The translations under genes and the position numbers were made by a program. Below are positions 55,370-64,000 of a stretch of DNA of 64,000 bases, in pieces; position 1 is the stretch's first letter, and every line of letters starts with the position of its first letter. Below the pieces are notes generated by a model, which worked only from the letters and a program-made list of their open reading frames with translations, was not told the DNA's origin and did not search any database. This stretch comes from Teredinibacter turnerae T7901 (GTDB lineage: Bacteria; Pseudomonadota; Gammaproteobacteria; Pseudomonadales; Cellvibrionaceae): positions 4,523,125-4,587,124 of the forward strand of contig NC_012997.1 of NCBI RefSeq assembly GCF_000023025.1. Direction: 5' to 3'.

Positions 55370-58300
55370 TCTATCTCATTCATCGGATTAAAATAGGCCA
55401 TGGCTCCTCGACACTCGAGGTCTACATTCCGCATGGATGTTGGCGTTTTTCTTCCAACTCTTCTGACAATATAAGGAACCATTTCTGAAGCTCTATACAT
55501 GAGCCCAACTTCCTCGTTTTTTGCCTCCCAAGCTTTGGTTTTATTCCTTTCCCAATCACCAACAAATTCGTCGAGATATTTGCAAGACGCTGAATAATTT
55601 AATTCTGCATCAGACATATCTTCATAAATTGAGTAAATTCTTGACTTTAAAATCTGTTTAAATTCTCCAACCATACTTCTAGGTACAGGGTAAGAAGAAA
55701 GATTTTGACTGGAATACTGCCGTATATACCCAATTAATATAGCGTGCAATGCTCTCTCTATAGTCGGCACACTGAATGGCGTAACACTAGTCGGTTCAAC
55801 TTGTTGATACAAACGTTCGTGGTATGGTCTAAATCTTTCAAAATGCGATCTATCTCTAGGTTTGGCGCCACTATAAATCGTTAGTACTAACCCAGGCTTT
55901 TCTGGAGTTCTCCCTACTCGCCCAGAAACCTGTATGTATTGAGCAGTTGTTTTTGGTTGACCAACGATTGTCATGAGGGAAAGACGACTGATATCAATGC
56001 CCACTTCGATAATGTTTGAAGCCAAGCATACGTCTAGAACATCCCAATTTTTTTCTCCAGGCTTATAAACATTTTTCAATTTCTGCCTGACTTCCGATAT
56101 TTTCTCACTCTGAAGCCTGCTAGTGAGCTCCAGTACTTCACTGCTGAGCGGCCTCATATCCTCAAATCTAAGCTGCTGTTTCCGTCTTAATTGATTTATT
56201 CGGGTAGGGATATCGGATTGGAAAAGCGTAATAGTTGTTCCCAACTCTCTTAAGCTGTTGAAGAACGCCAACAAGGTCCAGTAAGGGTCTTTAGTATCAT
56301 CATTTGAGGTAAAGTGTATGCCTTGCAAAGCAATCGACATCGTTCGAACTTGCATAGTTTGGATGGATTCACCGGCACCATATATACCCATATACTTTCT
56401 ACCACGCTGCTCTGAATGATCGAGCCAGCGACCATAGAAAGAATCACCGGCTTCCAATCCCTGGGGTGGGAAAAGACTGCAATTCTTTCTGCCATAAAGA
56501 GCCCTTATTTGCTCCTTAAAACGTCTGATAGTAGCGGTAGAACATACAATTTTAGGCTTTGACGGAGTGGATGCCCTGTAATCCGTACACAATTCCTCAA
56601 ACAGAGTTTCATAAATACCAACCATGGAACCCAAGGGACCCGAGATCAAGTGCAATTCATCCTGAATAATCAAACCAGGAGGCGAACAATCTCTATCCCC
56701 ATTTTCATTCAACCCAAAGAGATGTCTGACATTGGCATTCCAAGCTACATTTGCAAACTTGTCCACTGTTCCAATAACGAGCGTCGGCCGCCTTTTGTAG
56801 ATCTCCTCGTCAACTACGTAAACGGGCAAACCGCTAGAGAAGTCACATAACTCATCAGAACAATGTATTTTTATTCCATTGCCGAATTCAGAGTAACCAA
56901 CAACGTAAGACTCATTCTTATGTTTTATTTGTCCGATCTGAGCGTTACACCATGGACACTTAGTAATGGCGAACGGATTTTTTGCATTTTTCTCTCCCTT
57001 CACCAGCTTTTTTAGTAACGTTTTTGCGGCTGGATTATGGTTTGGCGTAACAGACTCACCTAACCAAACACCAATTGAGATCTCCTCTTCACCGAGTTCA
57101 ACACCTTCATTCTTTCGAATAAATTCCATAGCACATATCAACGATGAGGCTCTATCAAACTGGTCCGCTGTCAATAGCCTCAAGGTGTATCGCATAAATA
57201 CCGATACACCGCTATCAAGAGGATCGGATAGTCGCCTGTAAAAGACATAAAAAGCCAGCAAACCAAGATATGCTTCCGTCTTTCCTCCACCGGTGGGGAA
57301 CCAAATAAGGTCAACACACTCCCGCTCCGGGTGACTTTTTTTCGCTGCTGACATTATCGACATTAAAATGAAGGCGATCTGAAAAGGGCGCCACCTTCCC
57401 TTACCTTTGTAATTTCGACGAAGAGAATCTTCAGCGGACTCATACAACTCGCCAACAAACTCTCGACGCTGGGTATCTTCTGATATTTCAAGCTTTCGGG
57501 GTTCGTCTGAGCCTCGTATCTGCTGAAGCAGAATTGCTTTGTTCGCTAGAATAAACGCTTCTCTTGCTAATTCATCATTACAAATGAAATCAAAGCCTTC
57601 GATAATTCTTTTCAGGCATTCATTGCAGTGGTTTAAGTTGTATTCAGCGGCTTCGGCGTATTTCACATCTAGAGAACGCGCTTCAACTTTTCTGTCATCA
57701 ATCCAGGCCTTATAAAGACCGATCATCTCCGATATATCTTCGATTCCAGCTCCAAAAGTAGCCGCGTTAGCTAGATCCGCCATATTTATACTAAGTTCGG
57801 AACCATCATCTCTTTTGATCGCTGCAGTTGTGGCCCAAGTTTCAAAAGTAGGAAGAGCTGTCGACCAAAGCTTATTGATTTTCGAAACTGCTTCATTTTT
57901 TCCACTCCAATCAGCAGCGCAACCGTGCCCAATTCCAAAAGTCTGGTGCTGGCGATACAGTAGATCAAGAGACTTTTCTTCAATATCCTTTTCAAAGATA
58001 TCAACGCTGGGATATGGAGCAATAATACTTGATGGTAATGAGTCTCTATCAGTCGCATTTAATTCTAGTTTTGTCTGAAAGAGCGAGGATCGATTGTATT
58101 CCACATAAGTGTTTCCATCATGAAATACAACGTCATTTACAACAGTTGCAGTAAGAAGTTTACCTCCCGCCAAAGTATTTCGTGCATACACCTTAAGTTT
58201 TATGTTTAGATTTCCAAGCTCTCCATTTAATGGGAGATCGAATACATTTTTTTTATTCTTAAGATCCGAGACATTTAGCTGCGCCTTTAATTCGATTGGA

Positions 58301-58815
58301 GTTCGCCTCCATACCTGAATATTTTCAACTTTTTCGTTTTGATAGCGCCCGCCAGAAATCACAAACTTTAGAATACTATCGTCGGATAGTTCATCTATAT
58401 AGAACGAAATGGATATGCTCGAAGGACGATGCAACCCGGACAAGCTCACATCCTCCATATTTGCATCAACTAGCTCTTCAATATCGAATTCTTCGACAGT
58501 AGAATTAGCTGAGCCTAGATCCTTTATCCGAGCATCTATAGATTTTGAGCACTTTCTACTAACAATTGAGCTCAAGTCATCATCATTTGCATTACTTTCC
58601 GATTCAGCATCAAGCTCCAACCCACCCACCTGAGACTGAGGAAAAAGTATTCCAACTTTATAGGTCTGAAGTGGAGCCTCGCTCAGCTCTTCGGTTATTC
58701 TGTGAGGTGTATCGTCAGGAAGGGGACCAAAAAGGTCTTGTCGAATATGATTTTCAAGTTGATCTCTTGTTCTCGAATAATCATTTGAGTAAAGATCATT
58801 TGCAACCTCAATCAT
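55366..58815 (-). CDS. drmA: DrmA-like superfamily 2 helicase
   Basis: 1149 residues, with AAGGA upstream of the ATG. A ~480-residue N-terminal region has no named domain. The helicase core follows: Walker A variant WFPTGGGKTEAYLG (about 505), a zinc-ribbon insert (CPWCNAQIG and CSDELC), DELH in IIQDELHLISGPLG (about 720), CSTATIRR (about 761), then ASNIIEVGIDI and QYIQVSGRVGR (about 963). The GGGKTE and DELHL features are those of the DrmA group. Its stop overlaps the DrmB start by 4 nt, typical of the drmA-drmB pair. It should translocate on invading DNA. Other DUF1998-linked helicases are the alternative. Confidence 0.85.
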   Translation of the reverse strand: MIEVANDLYSNDYSRTRDQLENHIRQDLFGPLPDDTPHRITEELSEAPLQTYKVGILFPQSQVGGLELDAESESNANDDDLSSIVSRKCSKSIDARIKDLGSANSTVEEFDIEELVDANMEDVSLSGLHRPSSISISFYIDELSDDSILKFVISGGRYQNEKVENIQVWRRTPIELKAQLNVSDLKNKKNVFDLPLNGELGNLNIKLKVYARNTLAGGKLLTATVVNDVVFHDGNTYVEYNRSSLFQTKLELNATDRDSLPSSIIAPYPSVDIFEKDIEEKSLDLLYRQHQTFGIGHGCAADWSGKNEAVSKINKLWSTALPTFETWATTAAIKRDDGSELSINMADLANAATFGAGIEDISEMIGLYKAWIDDRKVEARSLDVKYAEAAEYNLNHCNECLKRIIEGFDFICNDELAREAFILANKAILLQQIRGSDEPRKLEISEDTQRREFVGELYESAEDSLRRNYKGKGRWRPFQIAFILMSIMSAAKKSHPERECVDLIWFPTGGGKTEAYLGLLAFYVFYRRLSDPLDSGVSVFMRYTLRLLTADQFDRASSLICAMEFIRKNEGVELGEEEISIGVWLGESVTPNHNPAAKTLLKKLVKGEKNAKNPFAITKCPWCNAQIGQIKHKNESYVVGYSEFGNGIKIHCSDELCDFSSGLPVYVVDEEIYKRRPTLVIGTVDKFANVAWNANVRHLFGLNENGDRDCSPPGLIIQDELHLISGPLGSMVGIYETLFEELCTDYRASTPSKPKIVCSTATIRRFKEQIRALYGRKNCSLFPPQGLEAGDSFYGRWLDHSEQRGRKYMGIYGAGESIQTMQVRTMSIALQGIHFTSNDDTKDPYWTLLAFFNSLRELGTTITLFQSDIPTRINQLRRKQQLRFEDMRPLSSEVLELTSRLQSEKISEVRQKLKNVYKPGEKNWDVLDVCLASNIIEVGIDISRLSLMTIVGQPKTTAQYIQVSGRVGRTPEKPGLVLTIYSGAKPRDRSHFERFRPYHERLYQQVEPTSVTPFSVPTIERALHAILIGYIRQYSSQNLSSYPVPRSMVGEFKQILKSRIYSIYEDMSDAELNYSASCKYLDEFVGDWERNKTKAWEAKNEEVGLMYRASEMVPYIVRRVGRKTPTSMRNVDLECRGAMAYFNPMNEIE

Positions 58816-58841
58816 AAGAATGATTCCTTGCTAATATTTTT

Positions 58842-60347
58842 TTACAGATCAGAAACTTGGTGGAGATCATGTACTTTTCCGACCTCACTTCGATTTATAA
58901 AAATTGGTGTATCAATTAACTTACGAAATTTAAATGCATCTAAAACCCCGACCCCGTGCGCTAGTGGTCCGTATTGTTTGTGCATTGTTATTTTTATTTC
59001 ATTGCAATTCTGATCAGAGTTAACCGCCAGCCGCAATTCTCTGCTTACAAGGTGGCCAGCTTTAATGTGCGCCCTCTTAAGTAGGTTCATATTATGGATA
59101 ATGTCATCCGATATTGAATGAAGTCCCAAATAATTCAATACGGATCTAAAGTACATTTCGTCTTGGGGCCGGATTGTGCTTTCTGATAACAAGTAGATGA
59201 GATTCTGATTGTTTATCTCGTAACCCCTCTGTCCCAAATAATCACATATAGCCTGGAAGCCCACGCACTTAATTTTATTTACCAATTCCAGCTTATACTT
59301 TGCTTGTAGTTCTCTAGCCATAATGGACGAGTCGCCCATCAATTTGTCGGCAATTTCGCTTATCTGCGCATCTGATTTCTTTCGTCGCAGTAATATTGCG
59401 GTATCTTCGTCAAATTCTAAAGGATGAATACGTTTCATTTTAGGCTGCAGGTGAAGATCTACAATACAGTATCGCTTGCTTTCGGGCGAACATGGCGTAA
59501 AAATAAACTTATCTTCGCCTAAGATAACAACGTAGCATTCAACTTGTTCAAGCTGGTGTATTGGGTCATCCGATCTCGTACCTAGCCTTAAAAATGCGTC
59601 GACACCAATTCCGTCAAAGCCCATGGTCACTTCATCTTCGCTCAGCTCAACCGGTTCCTGTTTGACTTCTGATTGACAGGGATTAGAACATCCACTTAAA
59701 CGAGGCAACCCGGGTATTGCGGCTCTGGGAGCATTCATTACCAGGCATACAACTCTCTCGTATTTCTGAATCAAACCGGGATGACAAGTAAAATACCTTG
59801 GCGGTCCGAAATAAATACCTATAGAACTATCTGTCGCAACGTCAACTTCCCGCTCCCCTAGGATTGAATAATTTCCAATGTAGTTCTTGAAGTAAGACAG
59901 TACGTCGGACTTTATGTTTGGCGATGAAATGACAATTTGATGACAATCAGGACTATAATTGTTTTGAATATATCTAATCAGCGGATGCACAGTGCTAACT
60001 TGAATGGCGCCAATTAATTTATCGATTTGGTGAAAGCTATCATCAAAGCTAGGCAAAGACCTTCTTGAAAAATTCATGTACTTCTTGATTTGCTCAATAA
60101 TTCCATCAAAATTATAAGCGCGATTTGAAAAAGGTAGGGGGAATGAAGAAAACCTCTTATTCAGAACAAATAGTAAATGCAGTAATCTTTTTGTATGTGG
60201 GTTCGGAAATCCATGGGTATTCAAATGAATTTTAAGTTCTCTTACGAGCTTAATGAACTGAGCCAGCTCTTCAAATTCTATCGACACCCACTCCACGTTT
60301 TTATGGGTGTTATATCTGTAGAGAGCATCAAGCTTATTCAAGTACAC
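58842..60347 (-). CDS. Unknown operon protein, 501 aa (candidate DrmE-like C-terminal half)
   Basis: 501 residues from a GTG with AAGGA about 12 nt upstream, 22 nt after the 320-residue gene. I recognise no family. A Cys pair (SGCSNPC) lies near residue 220. The middle (about 255-330) has a beta-rich stretch (VECYVVILGEDKFIFTPCSPESKRYCIVDLHL). The C-terminal ~170 residues are helical and resemble a nucleic-acid-binding or winged domain (FQAICDYLGQRGYEINNQNLIYLLSESTI). There is no HxK(x4)D phospholipase motif, so it is not DrmC. It sits where DISARM class 2 carries drmE, and with its upstream neighbour it totals about 820 residues, close to the length I recall for DrmE. Confidence 0.75.
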   Translation of the reverse strand: MYLNKLDALYRYNTHKNVEWVSIEFEELAQFIKLVRELKIHLNTHGFPNPHTKRLLHLLFVLNKRFSSFPLPFSNRAYNFDGIIEQIKKYMNFSRRSLPSFDDSFHQIDKLIGAIQVSTVHPLIRYIQNNYSPDCHQIVISSPNIKSDVLSYFKNYIGNYSILGEREVDVATDSSIGIYFGPPRYFTCHPGLIQKYERVVCLVMNAPRAAIPGLPRLSGCSNPCQSEVKQEPVELSEDEVTMGFDGIGVDAFLRLGTRSDDPIHQLEQVECYVVILGEDKFIFTPCSPESKRYCIVDLHLQPKMKRIHPLEFDEDTAILLRRKKSDAQISEIADKLMGDSSIMARELQAKYKLELVNKIKCVGFQAICDYLGQRGYEINNQNLIYLLSESTIRPQDEMYFRSVLNYLGLHSISDDIIHNMNLLKRAHIKAGHLVSRELRLAVNSDQNCNEIKITMHKQYGPLAHGVGVLDAFKFRKLIDTPIFINRSEVGKVHDLHQVSDL

Positions 60348-60369
60348 AGCTACATACCATCCTTTTTCA

Positions 60370-61332
60370 CTATCGGCTTATGAATGCTGAAAACATTATT
60401 GAATCTGGCGCAAAAAATGGAATCTCAAACTCCGTTTGACTCCGCCCCGTATATGCTTCATTAAATTTTTTTATTAGCGTCGAACAATGAATCTCTGCCG
60501 CTTCAGATACAAATACCTTTGATGCACAGGGAAACATATCCCAAAATTTTAGTGACTTACTCGCGCCCCGAAAGCATAAGATTTCTTCAGTGTTTAGTTG
60601 CGATCTAGAGCCAACTTTACCGTCTGAGTAGATAAATGAAAAAGGGCTATCCTCATACAATGGTATATTTTGAGGTCGTATCAAGCTCGAAACACTCGCA
60701 AACTCTAGGCTTTCATTGAATTTAGCTGATTTAAACTCCAAAGAGTCCAACTCTTCCAAAATGCCATTTTTACTTCCGACCAGACCGACAGTATCATAAA
60801 GTTCAGATATAAAGTTTGTACATCCGGACCCAAAAACACGACACACCTCTTCACTCAAGGCCTTTAAAGATTTTCCTATTCTTAAGCTTTCCGGGTTGGA
60901 CTGAAGCGACAAATCCGACAAACTTTGTTCCAACACATATTGAATTCCATTTCCTTTTTTGGGGTCTTGGATTTGGATTTTTACACAAAGCATGTCGTGA
61001 CAAATATCAAGGTCAACGAAACGAGTAGAAATCACATTTGAACCAGAACGGTACAACAGTGGCGTGCCAACTTCCATATTTTCGAAATCTTCAAACTTTA
61101 GAGCCGAGGCTCTACCAGCATATCTAGACTTCCCAAACAAATACCCGAAAGAAACCAAAAGGTCCACGTAGTGAACAGACGGACAAATTATTATTGATCT
61201 TGTCTTTAATCCTTTCGCGTGATAATTGTGTATCTCCATTCCCAACCTAAAATAGAAATCCATCCAGTCGGGTTTATTATTGAGATCGCCTTTAAACGTT
61301 ACTACTTCAAATAATCCACAATTTTCCAACAT
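60370..61332 (-). CDS. Unknown operon protein, 320 aa (candidate DrmE-like N-terminal half)
   Basis: 320 residues, 17 nt after the phosphoribosyltransferase gene. No family is recognised with certainty. The early block SIIICPSVHYVDLLVSFGYLFGKS, followed by ENMEVGTPLLYRSGSNVISTRFVDLD, suggests a Rossmann-like start and a small beta-barrel. The middle and C-terminus (IPFFAPDSIMFSAFISR) show no catalytic motif. A frame change and 22 nt separate it from the 501-residue gene; both have their own start context, so two proteins are likely made. Confidence 0.75.
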   Translation of the reverse strand: MLENCGLFEVVTFKGDLNNKPDWMDFYFRLGMEIHNYHAKGLKTRSIIICPSVHYVDLLVSFGYLFGKSRYAGRASALKFEDFENMEVGTPLLYRSGSNVISTRFVDLDICHDMLCVKIQIQDPKKGNGIQYVLEQSLSDLSLQSNPESLRIGKSLKALSEEVCRVFGSGCTNFISELYDTVGLVGSKNGILEELDSLEFKSAKFNESLEFASVSSLIRPQNIPLYEDSPFSFIYSDGKVGSRSQLNTEEILCFRGASKSLKFWDMFPCASKVFVSEAAEIHCSTLIKKFNEAYTGRSQTEFEIPFFAPDSIMFSAFISR

Positions 61333-61349
61333 CTGTCTAGCGCGTCCAT

Positions 61350-61982
61350 TCAGAATAAGTCATCCGCATTCGGTACTCTCCGCGCGATGAAAAGCCCCAT
61401 TATTTTTGTGTGAGGCGCGAATTTGGATAGCGTACTTTGCATTGCCTTATAATGACTTCCAGTAGTCAGCATGTCGTCAAATATAAGAATATTGTTTTTA
61501 ACCCCAGCCAACTTTTCCTGATCCACAACGTAATTATTGGCTAACTGCTCAGGAGTAGGTCGATCTTGCCTTTCATGCGATGCAACAAGTGATGTCTGTT
61601 GGCATACAATTTCTCGCCAATCAATACTGCCCGTTAAATAATCGTAGTGCTTCAAGATCTGACAAAGACGATCATCATATAGATCGTGGTCCCTTGCTTT
61701 CGACGGAGGTACAGGAACAAAAGTAAATTCGTTTCCGTTCTTTATGGATGAGGCCAGCAATTTCGCAATTTTAATAATTGCCTGCTCTTTATATTTATAT
61801 TCGTATTCGCTTTTCTTTGCGACGGACTTTTTAAGATTAGATATGGTTTGATTGGTTTCGCTATAACCAAACCCCTTTCTCGCAGTGTATTCGCCATAGT
61901 AGTAACATACATCTTCTTCATTGAGAAAAAAATGATCTTGCCGGTCTAGTCCATCAACCATCGTTAGGCGGCTATTCATCAT
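61350..61982 (-). CDS. Phosphoribosyltransferase-like protein (ComF/PRTase fold)
   Basis: 210 residues. The PRPP-binding motif is NNILIFDDMLTTGSHYKAMQ (about residues 165-184), with the two acidic residues DD and the TTG loop. An earlier FVPVPPSKARDHDLYDDRL block matches the ComF-type 'P-P-S-K-R-D-D-R' segment. The first ~70 residues are unusual and may bind another protein. No zinc ribbon of full-length ComF is present. It overlaps the DprA-like gene by 4 nt (ATGA). In other defence settings, PRTases act on nucleotides or as effectors; here the substrate is unknown. Confidence 0.85.
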   Translation of the reverse strand: MMNSRLTMVDGLDRQDHFFLNEEDVCYYYGEYTARKGFGYSETNQTISNLKKSVAKKSEYEYKYKEQAIIKIAKLLASSIKNGNEFTFVPVPPSKARDHDLYDDRLCQILKHYDYLTGSIDWREIVCQQTSLVASHERQDRPTPEQLANNYVVDQEKLAGVKNNILIFDDMLTTGSHYKAMQSTLSKFAPHTKIMGLFIARRVPNADDLF

Positions 61983-62872
61983 TTAAGCTGCTCGATAATG
62001 TCCTTATATTCTGCGACTCTGATCGCCCCCTTATTCAAATACTTCTCTGGCCACTTTAGTGATGGATTTTTAAAGCAGCTTTCGAGGATAAATAGTTTTC
62101 TATTCTGGTTGAGAGCAGCCCTTGCTTGGTATAACGTCCCAGATGTGTCAGAAGCTTCGACAATGATTGTTGCTTCAGATAAAGCAGACATCGTCACGTT
62201 TCGCTCCGGGAAAAAATAGCGATTTGAACGATAATCTTGCGCTGAATATCTTTTAAACGGCACCTGACTAATTATTAGATGATTTTTACGGATTTCCTCT
62301 TGCAGTGACTTGTTAAACTTCGGATAGACTTCTGAGAGGGGGGTCCCAATTACTGCAATCGTTCTACCTCCATTTTCAATAGCAGTTTCGTGTGCAACGG
62401 TATCCACTCCCTCTGCTAAACCAGATACCACTGTGAAGCCATCTGCAACCAAGTGCTTAACCAGCTTTCGTGTTCTCTTAACTCCATCTTCGGAGACCTT
62501 TCTCGCACCGACTACAGCTATACATCGGGTGTTAATGAGATCCCACCAGCCTTGATAATAAAAAAGCTCGACGGGGTTCAACGCATCCCGTAATTTTTCT
62601 GGATATTCATTCGCACCGTTTAGCCGAACCCCAAATCTTCCAAACTGAGAGGAAACCACTCTTTCAAGCAGCTCTTCTTCTATCTCAGACAGTTCCTTTT
62701 GTGATACCAGCTCAGAAGGAAGAACTCCCGGAGAACTTCTGAATTTGTCGGCTATTGTTTTGAACGTCGCACCTTTTTCCATCCAAAGTGATTCGTAGGC
62801 CGCCATCTCTTTTAAAGGAGAAACGGGCTTCCTAGTGAATTCGGAGCTATCAAAGTTAAGAGATCTACTCAT
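61979..62872 (-). CDS. DprA/Smf-like Rossmann-fold protein leading the operon
   Basis: 297 residues. DprA signatures are present: YPEKLRDALNPVELFYYQGWWDLINTRCIAVVGARKVSEDG (G-A-R motif), FTVVSGLAEGVDTVAHETAIENGGRTIAVIGTPLSEVYPKFN and FFPERNVTMSALSEATIIVEASDTSGTLYQARAALNQNRKLFILE. It lacks the C-terminal winged helix found in many DprA proteins. Housekeeping DprA loads RecA on incoming single-stranded DNA; a copy leading a defence operon next to a PRTase may sense or bind foreign DNA or nucleotide signals instead. It is the first gene of the minus-strand operon. Confidence 0.88.
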   Translation of the reverse strand: MSRSLNFDSSEFTRKPVSPLKEMAAYESLWMEKGATFKTIADKFRSSPGVLPSELVSQKELSEIEEELLERVVSSQFGRFGVRLNGANEYPEKLRDALNPVELFYYQGWWDLINTRCIAVVGARKVSEDGVKRTRKLVKHLVADGFTVVSGLAEGVDTVAHETAIENGGRTIAVIGTPLSEVYPKFNKSLQEEIRKNHLIISQVPFKRYSAQDYRSNRYFFPERNVTMSALSEATIIVEASDTSGTLYQARAALNQNRKLFILESCFKNPSLKWPEKYLNKGAIRVAEYKDIIEQLK

Positions 62873-63445
62873 ATTTATTTAAATTTCGCCGTTTTGTACC
62901 CTATCAGGCTTGTAATCTACGATAACGATACTAAAAAGTAGTCCGCTTTACCCACTTCCGCTATATGCAACTGATTATCATTATATCTGCTCGATTGCCA
63001 GATGCACCATCAGCGAATATACATCGATAACTTAGATAGCTAAGCATATAAATACACGACTTAAAACTAAAGACTTAGTTAAACATACTAACACGGTCGC
63101 AGCTGCACATAATTTAGCCAGGCACACTGGGAATAGGGTCCTTTCAATACGTTCGTCAGATCACATGAGGCATGAGCCCTCCACCGATATATACAGACAA
63201 CCAAAGATCACCCTGCGCGCCAATTTCCGGCCGATCATCCAATTGCCCCCCATTAACCTCACACAAATCTGACATTTTCAGCATTATTTAGCCATTATCG
63301 CTAAGCCCACGCTAGCTAATAGAAAGGATCCCTCAAATGAAAAACGATGACTTTATCGAACCACAACCACCGGATCGAGTTTTACGTCGCCCGTTAAAGG
63401 TCTTGTTGGTTTTATAAACAGCGTTCACTCTTCCATAACACAAAA
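62873..63445. other. ~570-bp gap upstream of the defence operon
   Basis: It should contain the promoter of the DprA-led operon at its left end. On the plus strand a 26-codon frame (63337-63417) has AAAGGA upstream but no known product; it may be a remnant. No other gene is seen. Confidence 0.5.
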
Positions 63446-64000
63446 TCATCCAAAACTTTCAATTAAATTTTTATCAAAGGCTAAACCTTTTAAACCAAAC
63501 TCCTCGATCGCTGTTTTGAACAAATCGCCAGCGAAAAGCGTTTTCCCCTTTTCAAGCTTTGATTTAAAAACAACTTGGGAGGTATTTTCTGGAGCTGTCG
63601 CCAGTTTGTTCACCCAAAGTTCGATATCACCATCGACTTCTACCTCAGACGCCTCTCGGTCGTCGACTCCAACACTCAGACAATTGAACAGCTGATACTC
63701 TTCATCCCCGACGAGAAGCGGCAAGAACTCCCCATCATTTCGAAGCGCGTCTTCAAGTAAACGAAATGCCTTAGGAGAAAGAATCAAAGTAGCCCCAACC
63801 CAAGGACAGAGGTCTGGAATATCTTTATCCTGATCATCCGCTTCGTCATAGAACTGAGCCCTTATCGGTTGCCACCAATCACTCATCGCTGTATTAAGCT
63901 CGAAAAAGCGAGTCACCGCATCTAGGGGGACATCGTCCGGAGAGTAGCGCGCAATGTCCATGACATCGAATTCCAGTTCTCGGTAAAACGGATCTGTAGC
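63446..64000 (-). CDS. DUF1629/Imm11-like immunity-type protein, partial (N-terminus off the right edge)
   Basis: The frame is open to the window edge: 13 more codons (ATDPFYRELEFDV) precede the ATG at 63961 without a stop, so the true start probably lies outside. The part visible, about 184 residues, has CPWVGATLILSPKAFRLLEDALRNDGEFLPLLVGDEEYQLFNCLSV and a final LFAGDLFKTAIEEFGLKGLAFDKNLI, which fit the DUF1629/Imm11 outline. Such proteins neutralise secreted polymorphic toxins, but no toxin gene is in the window. Confidence 0.65.
   Translation of the reverse strand, partial: ATDPFYRELEFDVMDIARYSPDDVPLDAVTRFFELNTAMSDWWQPIRAQFYDEADDQDKDIPDLCPWVGATLILSPKAFRLLEDALRNDGEFLPLLVGDEEYQLFNCLSVGVDDREASEVEVDGDIELWVNKLATAPENTSQVVFKSKLEKGKTLFAGDLFKTAIEEFGLKGLAFDKNLIESFG

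Noticed and set aside
58842-60347. DrmC (PLD-type) identity for the 501-aa protein
   Set aside because: No HxK(x4)D motif is present; a similar-looking HIKAGHLV stretch lacks the required Asp.
60340-60375. Frameshift joining the 320-aa and 501-aa genes
   Set aside because: Both frames have stops in the junction, and the second gene has its own RBS-like AAGGA and GTG start; two genes fit better, although an old fission is possible.

Overview
The window looks like part of the chromosome of a marine, polysaccharide-degrading gammaproteobacterium of the Saccharophagus/Teredinibacter/Cellvibrio kind. This rests on a dense mannan-degradation locus with large secreted and lipoprotein glycoside hydrolases, two TonB-dependent receptors and an SSS-type sugar symporter, and on protein style. 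It is an inference from content; no rRNA or other phylogenetic marker lies in the window.

Region 1 (1-22.8 kb, all on the minus strand) is a mannan/galactomannan utilisation locus. In transcription order it holds a ROK repressor-like regulator, an SSS symporter, a GH130 mannosyl-glucose phosphorylase, a cellobiose/mannobiose 2-epimerase, a GH26 mannanase lipoprotein with CBM35 and three CBM23-like modules, a TonB receptor, a GH27 alpha-galactosidase, a GH5 mannanase/mannosidase, a LytS-type histidine kinase with its LytTR regulator, a second TonB receptor and a GH3 glucosidase lipoprotein cut by the left edge. Read together: GH26/GH5 cut the backbone, GH27 removes galactose, the TonB receptors and symporter import oligosaccharides, the epimerase turns mannobiose into mannosyl-glucose, and GH130 phosphorolyses it to mannose-1-phosphate and glucose.

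Region 2 (22.8-38.2 kb) is a mixed accessory stretch: small secreted proteins, a DUF2306 membrane protein divergent from a membrane-anchored AraC regulator, a rhodanese, a DUF1835 protein, a very large KAP-like P-loop NTPase interrupted by one in-frame TGA inside its predicted membrane hairpin, and a secreted vWA-PKD protein.

Region 3 (38.4-48.7 kb) is a cassette region. A peptidoglycan-peptidase effector with a putative lipoprotein immunity partner is followed by a run of small minus-strand genes separated by VCR-like attC sites. No integron integrase is visible, so this is a cluster of attC sites lacking an integrase (CALIN). A ~300-bp non-coding element occurs twice, each time directly upstream of a cassette gene. 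A 42-bp minisatellite and hairpin-rich repeats close the region.

Region 4 (48.7-64 kb) is a defence island. A BrxR/CapW-like regulator and a cytosine-C5 methyltransferase converge on a six-gene minus-strand operon: DprA-like protein, phosphoribosyltransferase, two unknown proteins (320 and 501 aa), a DrmA-like helicase and a DrmB-like DUF1998 protein. The core resembles DISARM, but no PLD-type DrmC is seen, and a DprA-PRTase pair leads the operon. This is the best candidate for an undescribed system in the window. A radical SAM gene precedes it, and a DUF1629/Imm11-like gene is cut by the right edge.
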